Origin: an uncultured Eubacteriales bacterium
GTDB taxonomy: Bacteria; Bacillota_A; Clostridia; Christensenellales; Aristaeellaceae
NCBI GenBank assembly: GCA_902766515.1
Contig: CACXEB010000126.1
Span: forward strand, 1-5,246
Length of the DNA stretch: 5,246 nt
Reading direction: 5' to 3'
Shown: piece after piece, positions 1 to 5,246 of the stretch
Layout: each line of letters starts with the position of its first letter
Position numbering within the stretch: the first letter of the stretch is position 1
Notes under the pieces: model-generated
Seen by the model: the letters and a program-made list of their open reading frames with translations, nothing else
Told to the model about the DNA's origin: nothing
Database searches by the model: none
Translations under genes and position numbers: made by a program

Positions 1-308
1 TCGCCCAGGGATTCGTAATGGCGCATCGAATAGGGCGCGCCGAGCATATAGCGCTGGATCAGGTCCTCGGCTTCCCGGATCTCGCCGGCGAAGACGTGCC
101 GGCGGATGTCGGGCAGGGCGTCCCGGAGCCGGGGATTGTCCCGCTCCATCGCCTTCCCGTACCACAGGCTGTCCTCGTTCAGCTGGATCCGCTCGACCTT
201 CGTGTGGCCGTACACCATGGCGCCGAGCCGCCCGTTGCCCAGGGGCAGGGCGTCGCACCAGGCGTCCGCGGGCCGGGTGTACCACATGCGCAGGGGCTGT
301 GTGTTCAT
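1..308 (-). CDS. GH95-family glycoside hydrolase (alpha-L-fucosidase/alpha-L-galactosidase type), N-terminal part only
   Basis: Reading leftward from the ATG at 308-306 gives 102 codons with no stop before the window edge, so the gene is cut by the edge rather than broken. The translation carries hallmarks of the GH95 N-terminal beta-sandwich domain: MWYTRPADAW near residues 8-17, ALPLGNGRLGAMVYG at 20-34, ERIQLNEDSLWYG at 39-51, then a LPDIRRHVFAGEIREAEDL helix region at 65-83. Known GH95 enzymes are inverting exo-glycosidases that remove alpha-1,2-linked L-fucose or alpha-L-galactose from plant or host glycans; the catalytic (alpha/alpha)6 barrel lies beyond this window. The start is set by AGGAGG at 319-314 (minus strand), 5 nt upstream of the ATG. 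There is no signal peptide: the family motif begins within ten residues of the start, so the enzyme is probably cytoplasmic. It diverges from the GH3 gene, suggesting co-regulation. Family call is confident; fucose versus galactose specificity cannot be told from this part. Confidence 0.9.
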   Translation of the reverse strand, partial: MNTQPLRMWYTRPADAWCDALPLGNGRLGAMVYGHTKVERIQLNEDSLWYGKAMERDNPRLRDALPDIRRHVFAGEIREAEDLIQRYMLGAPYSMRHYESLG

Positions 309-372
309 GGCAACCTCCTTTGATCTCTGACAGACAATGATGGATCCCGGAGCATCCTTCCGACGGATCTCC

Positions 373-392
373 GCGTACCGGATACGTTACGC
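373..392. repeat. Dyad GCGTA-n10-TACGC in the GH95 leader
   Basis: GCGTA at 373-377 and TACGC at 388-392 are inverted copies in a 20-bp element, with a further partial dyad inside (GTAC..GATAC). It lies about 9-28 nt downstream of the expected GH95 transcription start. That position would suit an operator or a small leader hairpin. Function is not shown by the sequence. Confidence 0.3.
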
Positions 393-406
393 TTTCTGTT
401 ACTGCC

Positions 407-435
407 ATTATACACGCGAATGGCGGATATGGGAA
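407..435 (-). promoter_or_regulatory. Sigma-70-type promoter for the GH95 gene
   Basis: On the minus strand there is a perfect TATAAT -10 box at 412-407 and a TTCCCA -35 box (4 of 6 matches to TTGACA) at 435-430, separated by exactly 17 nt. Transcription would begin near 400 and give a leader of about 90 nt before the GH95 ATG. The -35 box overlaps an inverted repeat at 425-440, which suggests it can be blocked by a repressor or serve as a regulator site. Confidence 0.6.
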
Positions 436-440
436 TATCC
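425..440. repeat. Inverted repeat GGATAT-n4-ATATCC over the GH95 -35 box
   Basis: GGATAT at 425-430 and ATATCC at 435-440 are perfect inverted copies separated by GGGA. The element covers the -35 hexamer of the leftward promoter, a usual place for an operator. A dyad of this size can also occur by chance, so an operator role is inference. Confidence 0.4.
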
Positions 441-569
441 ATCCCTTTTCGGGACGGCTGTCCATGGTTATTCATTTGTTTTGATCATACCGGAGTCGGG
501 CAGGATCATATTCAATAGTTTAGATTGATCAAAATTTATGCAAATTTCGCCCACGAAAGACATCAGATG

Positions 570-578
570 TGCTATAGT
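570..578 (+). promoter_or_regulatory. Probable extended -10 promoter for the GH3-MoaF operon
   Basis: TGC immediately precedes TATAGT (573-578), giving an extended -10 element of the form TGn-TATAGT with 5 of 6 matches to TATAAT. No convincing -35 hexamer lies 15-19 nt upstream, though the sequence at 525-547 is AT-rich. Transcription would start near 585, leaving a leader of about 80 nt before the GH3 ATG. A weak promoter of this kind often depends on an activator, but that is inference. Confidence 0.4.
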
Positions 579-590
579 AATGCAAAACTG

Positions 591-600
591 GAAACGTTTC
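591..600. promoter_or_regulatory. GAAACGTTTC palindrome, candidate LacI/CcpA-type operator
   Basis: A perfect 10-bp palindrome with a central CG lies just downstream of the predicted GH3 transcription start. LacI-family regulators, including CcpA, typically bind AT-flanked palindromes with a central CG. The flanked sequence CTGGAAACGTTTCGGA matches the left half and centre of the cre consensus WTGNAANCGNWNNCWW but misses in the right arm. It may therefore be a local sugar repressor site or a degenerate cre site. A 10-bp palindrome alone could be chance; the position and the central CG raise its likelihood. Confidence 0.45.
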
Positions 601-664
601 GGATTTTTCCGCGACCGACGGCACATGATTCTGACATGAATTTCATTAAAGGAGATGGGACACC

Positions 665-3283
665 ATGCTGCGCTACGAAGATGCCACCCTGCCCTTTGAG
701 GCCCGCGCCGCTGACCTGGTCAGCCGGCTGACCCTGGAGGAGAAAGCCCTGCAGCTTTCCCACGACGCCCCGGCGATCCCCCGGCTGAACATCCGCGCCT
801 GGAACTGGTGGAACGAGGCGTCCCATGGCGTGACGCCCGCGGTGGTGCAGGAGTTCAAACAGGCGACCTGCTTCCCCACCTGCCTGGCGATGAGCCAGAC
901 CTGGAACGAGGAGCTGATCGGGAAAGTGACGGCCGTCATCTCCGACGAGATCCGCGCCCTGCGCAACACGATCGGCAAGGAGCTGGACTACTGGTGCCCC
1001 ACGGTCAACATGGGCCGCGATCCGCGCTGGGGCCGCAACGATGAAAACTTCGGCGAGGACCCGTACCTGGCGGGCAAGCTGGCCGCCGCCTACGTCCGCG
1101 GCCTGCAGGGCGACGACCCCGTCTACCTGAAGGCGGTCTCCACGCCCAAGCATTTCGCCGCCAACAACTCGGAATACAACCGCTGCAACGGCTCGTCCGA
1201 CATGGACGAGGCGACGCTGCGCGAGTACTACCTGCCCGTGTTCGAGCGCTGCGTGCGCGAGGGCGGCGCGTACTCCATCATGACCTCCTACAACCGCATC
1301 GGCGGCGTCCCGTCCTCGGCCAACCAGCACCTGATCCGCGAGATCCTGCGGGAGGAATGGGGCTTCAAGGGCTACATCGTGTCGGATGACGGCGCGGTGG
1401 GCGACGTGGGCCCGAACACCTCGCTGATGTTCGGCATGCTCCGCGGCCATTTCTATGCCAAGACCATGCCTGAGGCCTCCGCGCTCTGCCTGAAGGCCGG
1501 CACGGACATCTGCACGGGCGTGGAGCATGACCTGTACCTGATGAAGGCGGTGCGGCAGGGCCTGGTGACGGAGGAGGACCTCGATCGCTCCCTGGTCCGC
1601 ATCTTTACCGCCCGCTTCCGCCTGGGCGAGTTCGACAATCCGCGGCCGTTCGCGCAGTACGGGGAAAAGGACCTCTGCACGGACGAGGCGGGGGCGCTGG
1701 CCCGGCAGGCCGCGCTGGAATCGCTGACCCTGCTCAAAAACGAGGGCGGCCTGCTGCCCGTCGGCAAGGACGTGCGGCGCATCACCGTCGTCGGCCCGAA
1801 CGCCATCTACCGGCAGTTCGGCAGCTATTCCATCGGCGGGAACCCGCACAGCGACTGTGATACGCGGGTCTCCGTGCCGCCGCTCCAGGGCATCCTCGAA
1901 GCGGCGGAAAAGGCCGGCGTCACGGTGGACTACCAGAAGGGCTGGAACATGGCCAGGCGGGAGTTCCGCCGGCCGGATCCCACCCCGGTGCTGATCCGGT
2001 GCGCGGAGGACGCGGGCATGACGCCGGAGGAGTACCTGAAAAACCGGGTGCCCGAGGACGAGCGGGAATTCCGCCACAGCAAGTTTGCCCCCTTCATGGA
2101 GTTCATGAAGCGGCCGGAGGTGCTGCCCCGCCACCCGGTGACGGATCCCTTCCTCGGCAAGACGGACGAGGAGCTGATGGAGAGCGCCCTGGCCAGCGCC
2201 CGGGAGGCCGACCTGGTCATCATCGTGGCCGGGACCGATCCCAGCGTCACGCGCGAGGGGGCGGACCGGCTGACCCTCGACCTGCCCTACGGCCAGAATG
2301 AGAAAATCAAGGCGCTGCTGGCGGCCAATCCCCGCACCGTGGTGGTATGCGTGGTCTCCGGCCCCATCACCGGCGATTTCATGGACCGGGTGCCAGCGCT
2401 GCTCTGCGCCACCTATGCCGGCGAATCCCAGGGCGCGGCGATCGCCGACGTGCTCTTCGGCCAGGCCAGCCCCAGCGGCCACCTGTCCGAGACCTGGTTC
2501 TTCAGCGACACCGACCTGCCCCACATCCGGGAATACGGCGTCCGCCCCTTCGACACCGCGACCGAGCGCGGCCGCACCTACCTGTATTACCTGGGGGACG
2601 TGCGCTTCCCCTTCGGCTACGGCCTGTCCTATACCACGTTTGAATACACGGGCTTCCGGCTGGACCGGGACACCTGCGACGCCAACGACACCCTGACGGT
2701 GACCTGTGACGTGACGAATACCGGCGGCTGCGCCGGCGCCGCGGTGCCGCAGCTGTACTTCCGCAAGCTGGGCCTGTATGACAACAAGCCGCTCAGGCAG
2801 CTGGTCGGCTTTACCAAGGTCCTTCTGGCCCCCGGCGAGACCCGGACGGTCACCTTCCGCGTGCCCGCGTGCGAGCTCAAGTACTGGAACAGCTGGAAGC
2901 AGCGGTTTGAAGTGGAGGCGGGGGAATACGCCTTCTGGATCGGCGAAAGCAGCGCGGACAAATCTGGCGGCCCGGCGGCGCGCGTGACCATCGGCGGCGA
3001 ATGGCGGGCGCCCCTGTCCGCGGTCACCGTCCGCTGCGCCAAATCCCTCTTCGCGCCCGGCGAAACGGCGGCCCTGGCCGTGACGGCCACCCGCATGGAC
3101 GCCTCGCACCTCGACGCGTCCGCCCTGCCCTTTGCCTTCGTATCCAGCGACGAGACCGTCGTCCGCACAGAGGGCGGCAGGGTCGTCGCCCTGAAGCCCG
3201 GCGCGGTCCGGATCACCGCCCGGCTCACGCTGGACGGCGTGACCAAGGAGGACAGCATCGGCCTGTGCGTGACCGGATCATGA
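665..3283 (+). CDS. Glycoside hydrolase family 3 enzyme (beta-xylosidase/beta-glucosidase type) with C-terminal Fn3-like and Ig-like domains
   Basis: This 872-residue exo-acting retaining glycosidase should release beta-linked xylose or glucose from oligosaccharides or glycosides. The GH3 N-terminal barrel spans about residues 12-330, with NWWNEASHGV (47-56), DPRWGR (119-124), KHFAANN (162-168) and GYIVSDDGAV (236-245), where Asp241 is the expected nucleophile. The NWWNEA and SD-x-GAV contexts resemble the beta-xylosidase branch. The GH3 C-terminal domain spans about 350-640; REGADR (530-535) offers Glu531 as candidate acid/base. PFGYGLSYT (649-657) leads into an Fn3-like domain (about 668-760). 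Residues 784-868 look like a bacterial Ig-like (Big) domain, with SSDETV and GGRVVALKPGAVRITA. Residues about 427-505 form a charged stretch longer than is usual here. No signal peptide is present, so the enzyme is probably intracellular. The start is supported by AAAGGAGA at 648-655. Family certain; substrate uncertain. Confidence 0.95.
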   Translation: MLRYEDATLPFEARAADLVSRLTLEEKALQLSHDAPAIPRLNIRAWNWWNEASHGVTPAVVQEFKQATCFPTCLAMSQTWNEELIGKVTAVISDEIRALRNTIGKELDYWCPTVNMGRDPRWGRNDENFGEDPYLAGKLAAAYVRGLQGDDPVYLKAVSTPKHFAANNSEYNRCNGSSDMDEATLREYYLPVFERCVREGGAYSIMTSYNRIGGVPSSANQHLIREILREEWGFKGYIVSDDGAVGDVGPNTSLMFGMLRGHFYAKTMPEASALCLKAGTDICTGVEHDLYLMKAVRQGLVTEEDLDRSLVRIFTARFRLGEFDNPRPFAQYGEKDLCTDEAGALARQAALESLTLLKNEGGLLPVGKDVRRITVVGPNAIYRQFGSYSIGGNPHSDCDTRVSVPPLQGILEAAEKAGVTVDYQKGWNMARREFRRPDPTPVLIRCAEDAGMTPEEYLKNRVPEDEREFRHSKFAPFMEFMKRPEVLPRHPVTDPFLGKTDEELMESALASAREADLVIIVAGTDPSVTREGADRLTLDLPYGQNEKIKALLAANPRTVVVCVVSGPITGDFMDRVPALLCATYAGESQGAAIADVLFGQASPSGHLSETWFFSDTDLPHIREYGVRPFDTATERGRTYLYYLGDVRFPFGYGLSYTTFEYTGFRLDRDTCDANDTLTVTCDVTNTGGCAGAAVPQLYFRKLGLYDNKPLRQLVGFTKVLLAPGETRTVTFRVPACELKYWNSWKQRFEVEAGEYAFWIGESSADKSGGPAARVTIGGEWRAPLSAVTVRCAKSLFAPGETAALAVTATRMDASHLDASALPFAFVSSDETVVRTEGGRVVALKPGAVRITARLTLDGVTKEDSIGLCVTGS

Positions 3284-3301
3284 TCCACAGCTCCATCAGA
3301 C

Positions 3302-3329
3302 CTGCGGTGGGACGCGGCTCCCCCCGCAG
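3302..3329 (+). repeat. Strong intercistronic hairpin between the GH3 and first MoaF-like genes
   Basis: CTGCGG (3302-3307) pairs with CCGCAG (3324-3329), and after one T/C mismatch GGGA (3309-3312) pairs with TCCC (3319-3322), closing a 6-nt loop. The result is a GC-rich stem of ten pairs with one internal mismatch. No T-run follows, so it is not a standard intrinsic terminator. It ends about 10 nt before the AAGGAGG of the next gene (3340-3346). It may protect the upstream mRNA end after processing, or adjust the ratio of GH3 to MoaF-like products; that role is inferred. Confidence 0.55.
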
Positions 3330-3352
3330 ACATCCAAAGAAGGAGGCGTATT

Positions 3353-4252
3353 ATGCCGGGCCCTGAGATCCGTTACCCGAATCCCTTCCTGCCTGAGGCG
3401 CCCTGGAACGGGCTGGAGCAGTACCGGGAGCCGCTGTGTTATGAGCTGGCGGGCCGCGCGTACCAGCTGGTGATGGACAACGGCTGCCGCTACGCCCTGC
3501 ACTTCCTGTCCGGGGAGATGCTCGCCTGGGGCGAGCAGGGGCGGGCGATGCGCTGGGACACATACGAATGCCTGAAGCTGGACGACGAGACCTATTTCGT
3601 CAACTGGGAGGTGTACGGGACGCCGCTGCGGCACTGCCTGACGGTGGTGCTGGACCTGAAGGCGGACCTGGTCACGGCGGTCCACGCCCGGATCGGGGAG
3701 GTGAAGACCGCGCCCTGGCTGGTGACCCATGACATCCTCTTCGGCGCGATCAAAATGCCGGGCCGGCCGCTCAACCCCATGCGGCATGCCTTCACGCCGG
3801 ACCTGGTGGGCAAAAACATCTTCTGGCGCTATTCGTCCAACTTCGGCATCACCCATGCCTTCATCACCGAGCATTACCTGCGGGTGCCGATCGGGCAGCC
3901 CGCGCCGCTGCCGCCGGACGCCACGCCGGAGCAGATCGCCGCACGCGACGCGGAGTACGAGCGGCGCAGGAACCACCTGTTCGAGATCCCCGCGTTCTAT
4001 GTCAAGATCCGGGAGGACGTGTACTTCTTCGGCTTTATCGAGGAGACGGAGTGCCGGACCGATCCGACCCTGTGCGGCAACAGCCTCATCATGGTGATGG
4101 ACACCAACCGGATCCACGACGTGGGCCGCTGCTTCGCCAGCGACTATGACAATCACTACGCGCCGCAGAACTTCGTGTTCTCCGCTTTCGGCGCGTTCCA
4201 CCAGACGCCGGACCTGATCGACAATATGCCGAGCCCGTACAGGATCTTTTGA
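3353..4252 (+). CDS. MoaF-like calycin-fold protein, first of a tandem pair
   Basis: The 299-residue product resembles MoaF-family proteins, which consist of two lipocalin-like (calycin) beta-barrel halves. The first half (about 22-115) has QYREPLCYELAGR, then LHFLSGEMLAWG (49-60) and RWDTYECLKLD (67-77). The second begins at DLVGKNIFWRYSSNFGITHAF (150-170) and ends in the strand NSLIMVMDTNRIHDVGR (243-259). Alternating hydrophobic strands with glycine turns fit a barrel. A charged segment at about 181-213, rich in Pro, Ala, Glu and Arg, interrupts the second half. There is no signal peptide or membrane segment. The start follows AAGGAGG with a 6-nt gap, and the gene begins 69 nt after the GH3 stop. 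Known calycins bind small hydrophobic ligands, and some relatives such as phenolic acid decarboxylases are enzymes. Despite the family name, nothing here supports molybdenum-cofactor synthesis. Family assignment is from remembered motifs; function unknown. Confidence 0.75.
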   Translation: MPGPEIRYPNPFLPEAPWNGLEQYREPLCYELAGRAYQLVMDNGCRYALHFLSGEMLAWGEQGRAMRWDTYECLKLDDETYFVNWEVYGTPLRHCLTVVLDLKADLVTAVHARIGEVKTAPWLVTHDILFGAIKMPGRPLNPMRHAFTPDLVGKNIFWRYSSNFGITHAFITEHYLRVPIGQPAPLPPDATPEQIAARDAEYERRRNHLFEIPAFYVKIREDVYFFGFIEETECRTDPTLCGNSLIMVMDTNRIHDVGRCFASDYDNHYAPQNFVFSAFGAFHQTPDLIDNMPSPYRIF

Positions 4253-4253
4253 A

Positions 4254-4259
4254 GGGAGG
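4254..4259 (+). promoter_or_regulatory. Ribosome binding site fixing the start of the second MoaF-like gene
   Basis: GGGAGG lies 7 nt before the ATG at 4267. The same frame is also open from a TTG at 4249 that overlaps the previous stop codon, but translating from it would run through this ribosome binding site and add the low-complexity peptide MKGGGE. The ATG at 4267 is therefore the preferred start. Confidence 0.75.
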
Positions 4260-4266
4260 CGGGGAG

Positions 4267-5181
4267 ATGAGCTACAAGGAGCATATCATCGGCAGGGACA
4301 TCTTCAACCCCGTCTCGCCCCGGCCCTCGCCGGGCGGCATGCGGCAGTACCGCGGACCGCTGACCCTGGAGCTGGCGGGCCGCACGCTGGCGGTCCATTT
4401 GGATGGGGAGGCGCCGGTGATCCTGCGCTTCCTGGACGGCGAAAACCTGCTGTGGGGCCATCCGGGCCAGCCGCTGCGGTGGGAGACCTACGAGGCCGTC
4501 AAGGCGGACGAGCGCCTGTTCATGATCAAATTCCTGCTTTCCGGCAGCAGCCCGCTGACCCATATCACGCTGGTCTGGGACGAGGACACGCGGCTGGTGA
4601 CCTGCGTGCGGGCGGTGCTGGGGGCGCGGGAGGACCGGCCCCGCCTCGTGGAGCACACCGTGCTGTTCGGCGCCCAGAAAGTGCCCAACGAGCCCCTGAC
4701 CGACCGGCGGCACCGGTATACGGAGGACCTGGTGGGCAAGCGCATCATCTGGCGCTACAATCCCAACGACGAGGTCATGCACTGCTACTGCGGGAAGGAT
4801 TACTTCCGCCTGGGCATGGCGGAGAAGGTGCTGGCCCCGGGCGCGGACGAGGCGGCGAAGACCCGTTACCAACGCTTTGCGGAGCGCCGGGGCATCTATC
4901 CCGTGTACGAGGAGCCGGCCTGGTACGTCAAGCTGCGGGACGGCTTTTACCTGTATTCGGTTACGGAGCGGAACATCAACCGCCTGCTGCCCGGCCAGGG
5001 CGGCAACCAGCTGCTGATCCTCCTGAACGCGCACCGCGTCCGCTATACCGGCCGGGTCTTCGGCTTTGGGCCGGACGGCGCGGTGGAGAATGATTTTACC
5101 GGCGCCATCGGGCGGTTCGGCCCGGTGCCTGACGAGGTGGAGGCCCTGCCGTATCCCGTGTATCCCCCGGACGAAGCGTGA
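4267..5181 (+). CDS. MoaF-like calycin-fold protein, second of a tandem pair
   Basis: The product from the ATG at 4267 has 304 residues and aligns along its whole length with the preceding protein. Shared blocks, numbered here, are QYRGPLTLELAGR (27-39), LRFLDGENLLWG (53-64), RWETYEAVKAD (71-81), VEHTVLFGAQKVP (128-140), YTEDLVGKRIIWRY (151-164), PAWYVKLRDGFYLY (217-230), GNQLLILLNAHRVRYTGR (246-263). The pair is diverged enough to be old paralogs with distinct roles or the two halves of a heteromer. Both keep a His shortly after WRY (His172 here, His168 in the partner). Both carry a charged insert before the P-x-(F/W)-Y-V-K strand, here about 183-215. It has no signal peptide and is probably cytoplasmic. 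It starts 14 nt after the previous stop, so co-transcription is very likely. Function is unknown; ligand binding or a small-molecule reaction on a sugar or aglycone is inferred from the fold and context. Confidence 0.75.
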   Translation: MSYKEHIIGRDIFNPVSPRPSPGGMRQYRGPLTLELAGRTLAVHLDGEAPVILRFLDGENLLWGHPGQPLRWETYEAVKADERLFMIKFLLSGSSPLTHITLVWDEDTRLVTCVRAVLGAREDRPRLVEHTVLFGAQKVPNEPLTDRRHRYTEDLVGKRIIWRYNPNDEVMHCYCGKDYFRLGMAEKVLAPGADEAAKTRYQRFAERRGIYPVYEEPAWYVKLRDGFYLYSVTERNINRLLPGQGGNQLLILLNAHRVRYTGRVFGFGPDGAVENDFTGAIGRFGPVPDEVEALPYPVYPPDEA

Positions 5182-5208
5182 CCGCCAGAGGAGGAAGGTG
5201 AGCAACCG

Positions 5209-5246
5209 GTGGCAAAGCAGAAGCAGAGCATGGACCTGACGGACGA
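5209..5246 (+). CDS. Start of a further operon gene, cut by the right edge
   Basis: Downstream of the second MoaF-like gene a strong purine-rich ribosome binding site, GAGGAGGAAGG, spans 5188-5198. A GTG at 5209 opens a frame reading MAKQKQSMDLTD to the edge; an in-frame ATG at 5230 is an alternative start. The spacing from GGAAGG (5193-5198) to the GTG is 10 nt. Only about a dozen residues are visible, hydrophilic and lysine/glutamine-rich, so no family can be named. A transporter would be a natural member of such an operon, but the sequence does not show it. Confidence 0.45.
   Translation, partial: MAKQKQSMDLTD

Larger units (their letters stand above)
309..664. other. Divergent intergenic region between GH95 and GH3
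   Basis: This gap of about 356 nt has no convincing gene; the short open frames in it lack good ribosome binding sites and family motifs. It is visibly richer in A and T than the flanking genes, most of all around 505-600. It holds the promoters and dyads listed separately. It also has a GATCATA direct repeat at 483-489 and 504-510, a related TTGATCAA palindrome at 525-532, CGGA-TTTT-TCCG at 600-611, and ATGAA-T-TTCAT at 636-646 just before the GH3 ribosome binding site. It is best read as a shared regulatory region for both transcription units. Confidence 0.7.

Noticed and set aside
18..330. Plus-strand open frames opposite the GH95 start
   Set aside because: The minus-strand frame carries unmistakable GH95 motifs and a proper ribosome binding site; the plus-strand frames are shadows.
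337..731. Small plus-strand open frames in the intergenic region (337-528 and 525-731)
   Set aside because: Neither has a good ribosome binding site. They cover promoter elements, and the second runs into the GH3 gene in another frame.
572..3109. An 845-codon open frame on the minus strand opposite the GH3 gene
   Set aside because: The plus-strand GH3 frame has clear family motifs throughout. The antisense frame is open because GC-rich third codon positions leave few stops on the opposite strand; its translation is rich in Arg, Ala, Gly and Val with no recognisable domain and no good ribosome binding site.
3275..3286. Perfect 12-bp palindrome GGATCATGATCC across the GH3 stop codon
   Set aside because: It has no loop to form a useful RNA hairpin, and about one 12-bp perfect palindrome is expected by chance in a window this long.
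3302..3345. Intrinsic terminator between GH3 and the first MoaF-like gene
   Set aside because: The hairpin is strong, but it is followed by ACATCCAAAGAAGG rather than a T-run, and the next gene's ribosome binding site comes at once.
4249..4266. TTG start at 4249 for the second MoaF-like gene, overlapping the previous stop
   Set aside because: It would translate through the GGGAGG ribosome binding site and add a Gly-rich stub absent from the paralog; the ATG at 4267 is better placed.
3296..5205. Long minus-strand open frames at 3296-4201 and 4156-5205
   Set aside because: They mirror the two MoaF-like genes in the same antisense phase as above and have the same low-complexity, motif-free composition.
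5198..5238. GTG at 5198 as the start of the last gene
   Set aside because: This frame meets a TGA after 13 codons, and the GTG sits inside the purine-rich ribosome binding site.
1..5246. CRISPR array, tRNA, rRNA, insertion sequence or attachment site
   Set aside because: I saw no regularly spaced repeats, no tRNA- or rRNA-like segments, no transposase motifs and no long terminal repeats in the window.

Overview
The window reads as a carbohydrate-utilisation locus from a GC-rich, probably Gram-positive anaerobe (Bacillota/Clostridia-like, plausibly from gut or rumen). The basis is strong AGGAGG-type ribosome binding sites, cytoplasmic (signal-less) glycoside hydrolases, a LacI/CcpA-type palindrome in the promoter region, and codons very rich in third-position G/C. 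The taxonomic call is inference; no marker gene is present.

Layout: positions 1-308 (minus strand) hold the first 102 codons of a GH95-family glycosidase (alpha-L-fucosidase/alpha-L-galactosidase type), which runs off the left edge. Positions 309-664 are an AT-richer divergent intergenic region. It holds a good sigma-70-like promoter for GH95, a weaker extended -10 promoter for the rightward genes, and several short dyads at promoter-relevant positions. Positions 665-3283 encode a complete GH3 glycosidase of the beta-xylosidase/beta-glucosidase type, with GH3-N, GH3-C, Fn3-like and probable bacterial Ig-like (Big) domains. After a 69-nt gap with a strong hairpin come two tandem paralogous proteins (3353-4252 and 4267-5181). 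Both resemble the MoaF family (calycin/lipocalin-like double beta-barrel; the name is historical and does not show a molybdenum-cofactor role). A further same-strand gene probably begins near 5209 and is cut by the right edge.

The four rightward genes are closely spaced, each with its own ribosome binding site, and look like one operon diverging from GH95. A working model is intracellular trimming of imported fucose- or galactose-decorated oligosaccharides or glycosides by GH95 and GH3, with the MoaF-like pair binding or converting a released product such as an aglycone. The GH assignments are firm at family level. The role of the MoaF-like pair is unknown, and it is the most interesting part of the window.
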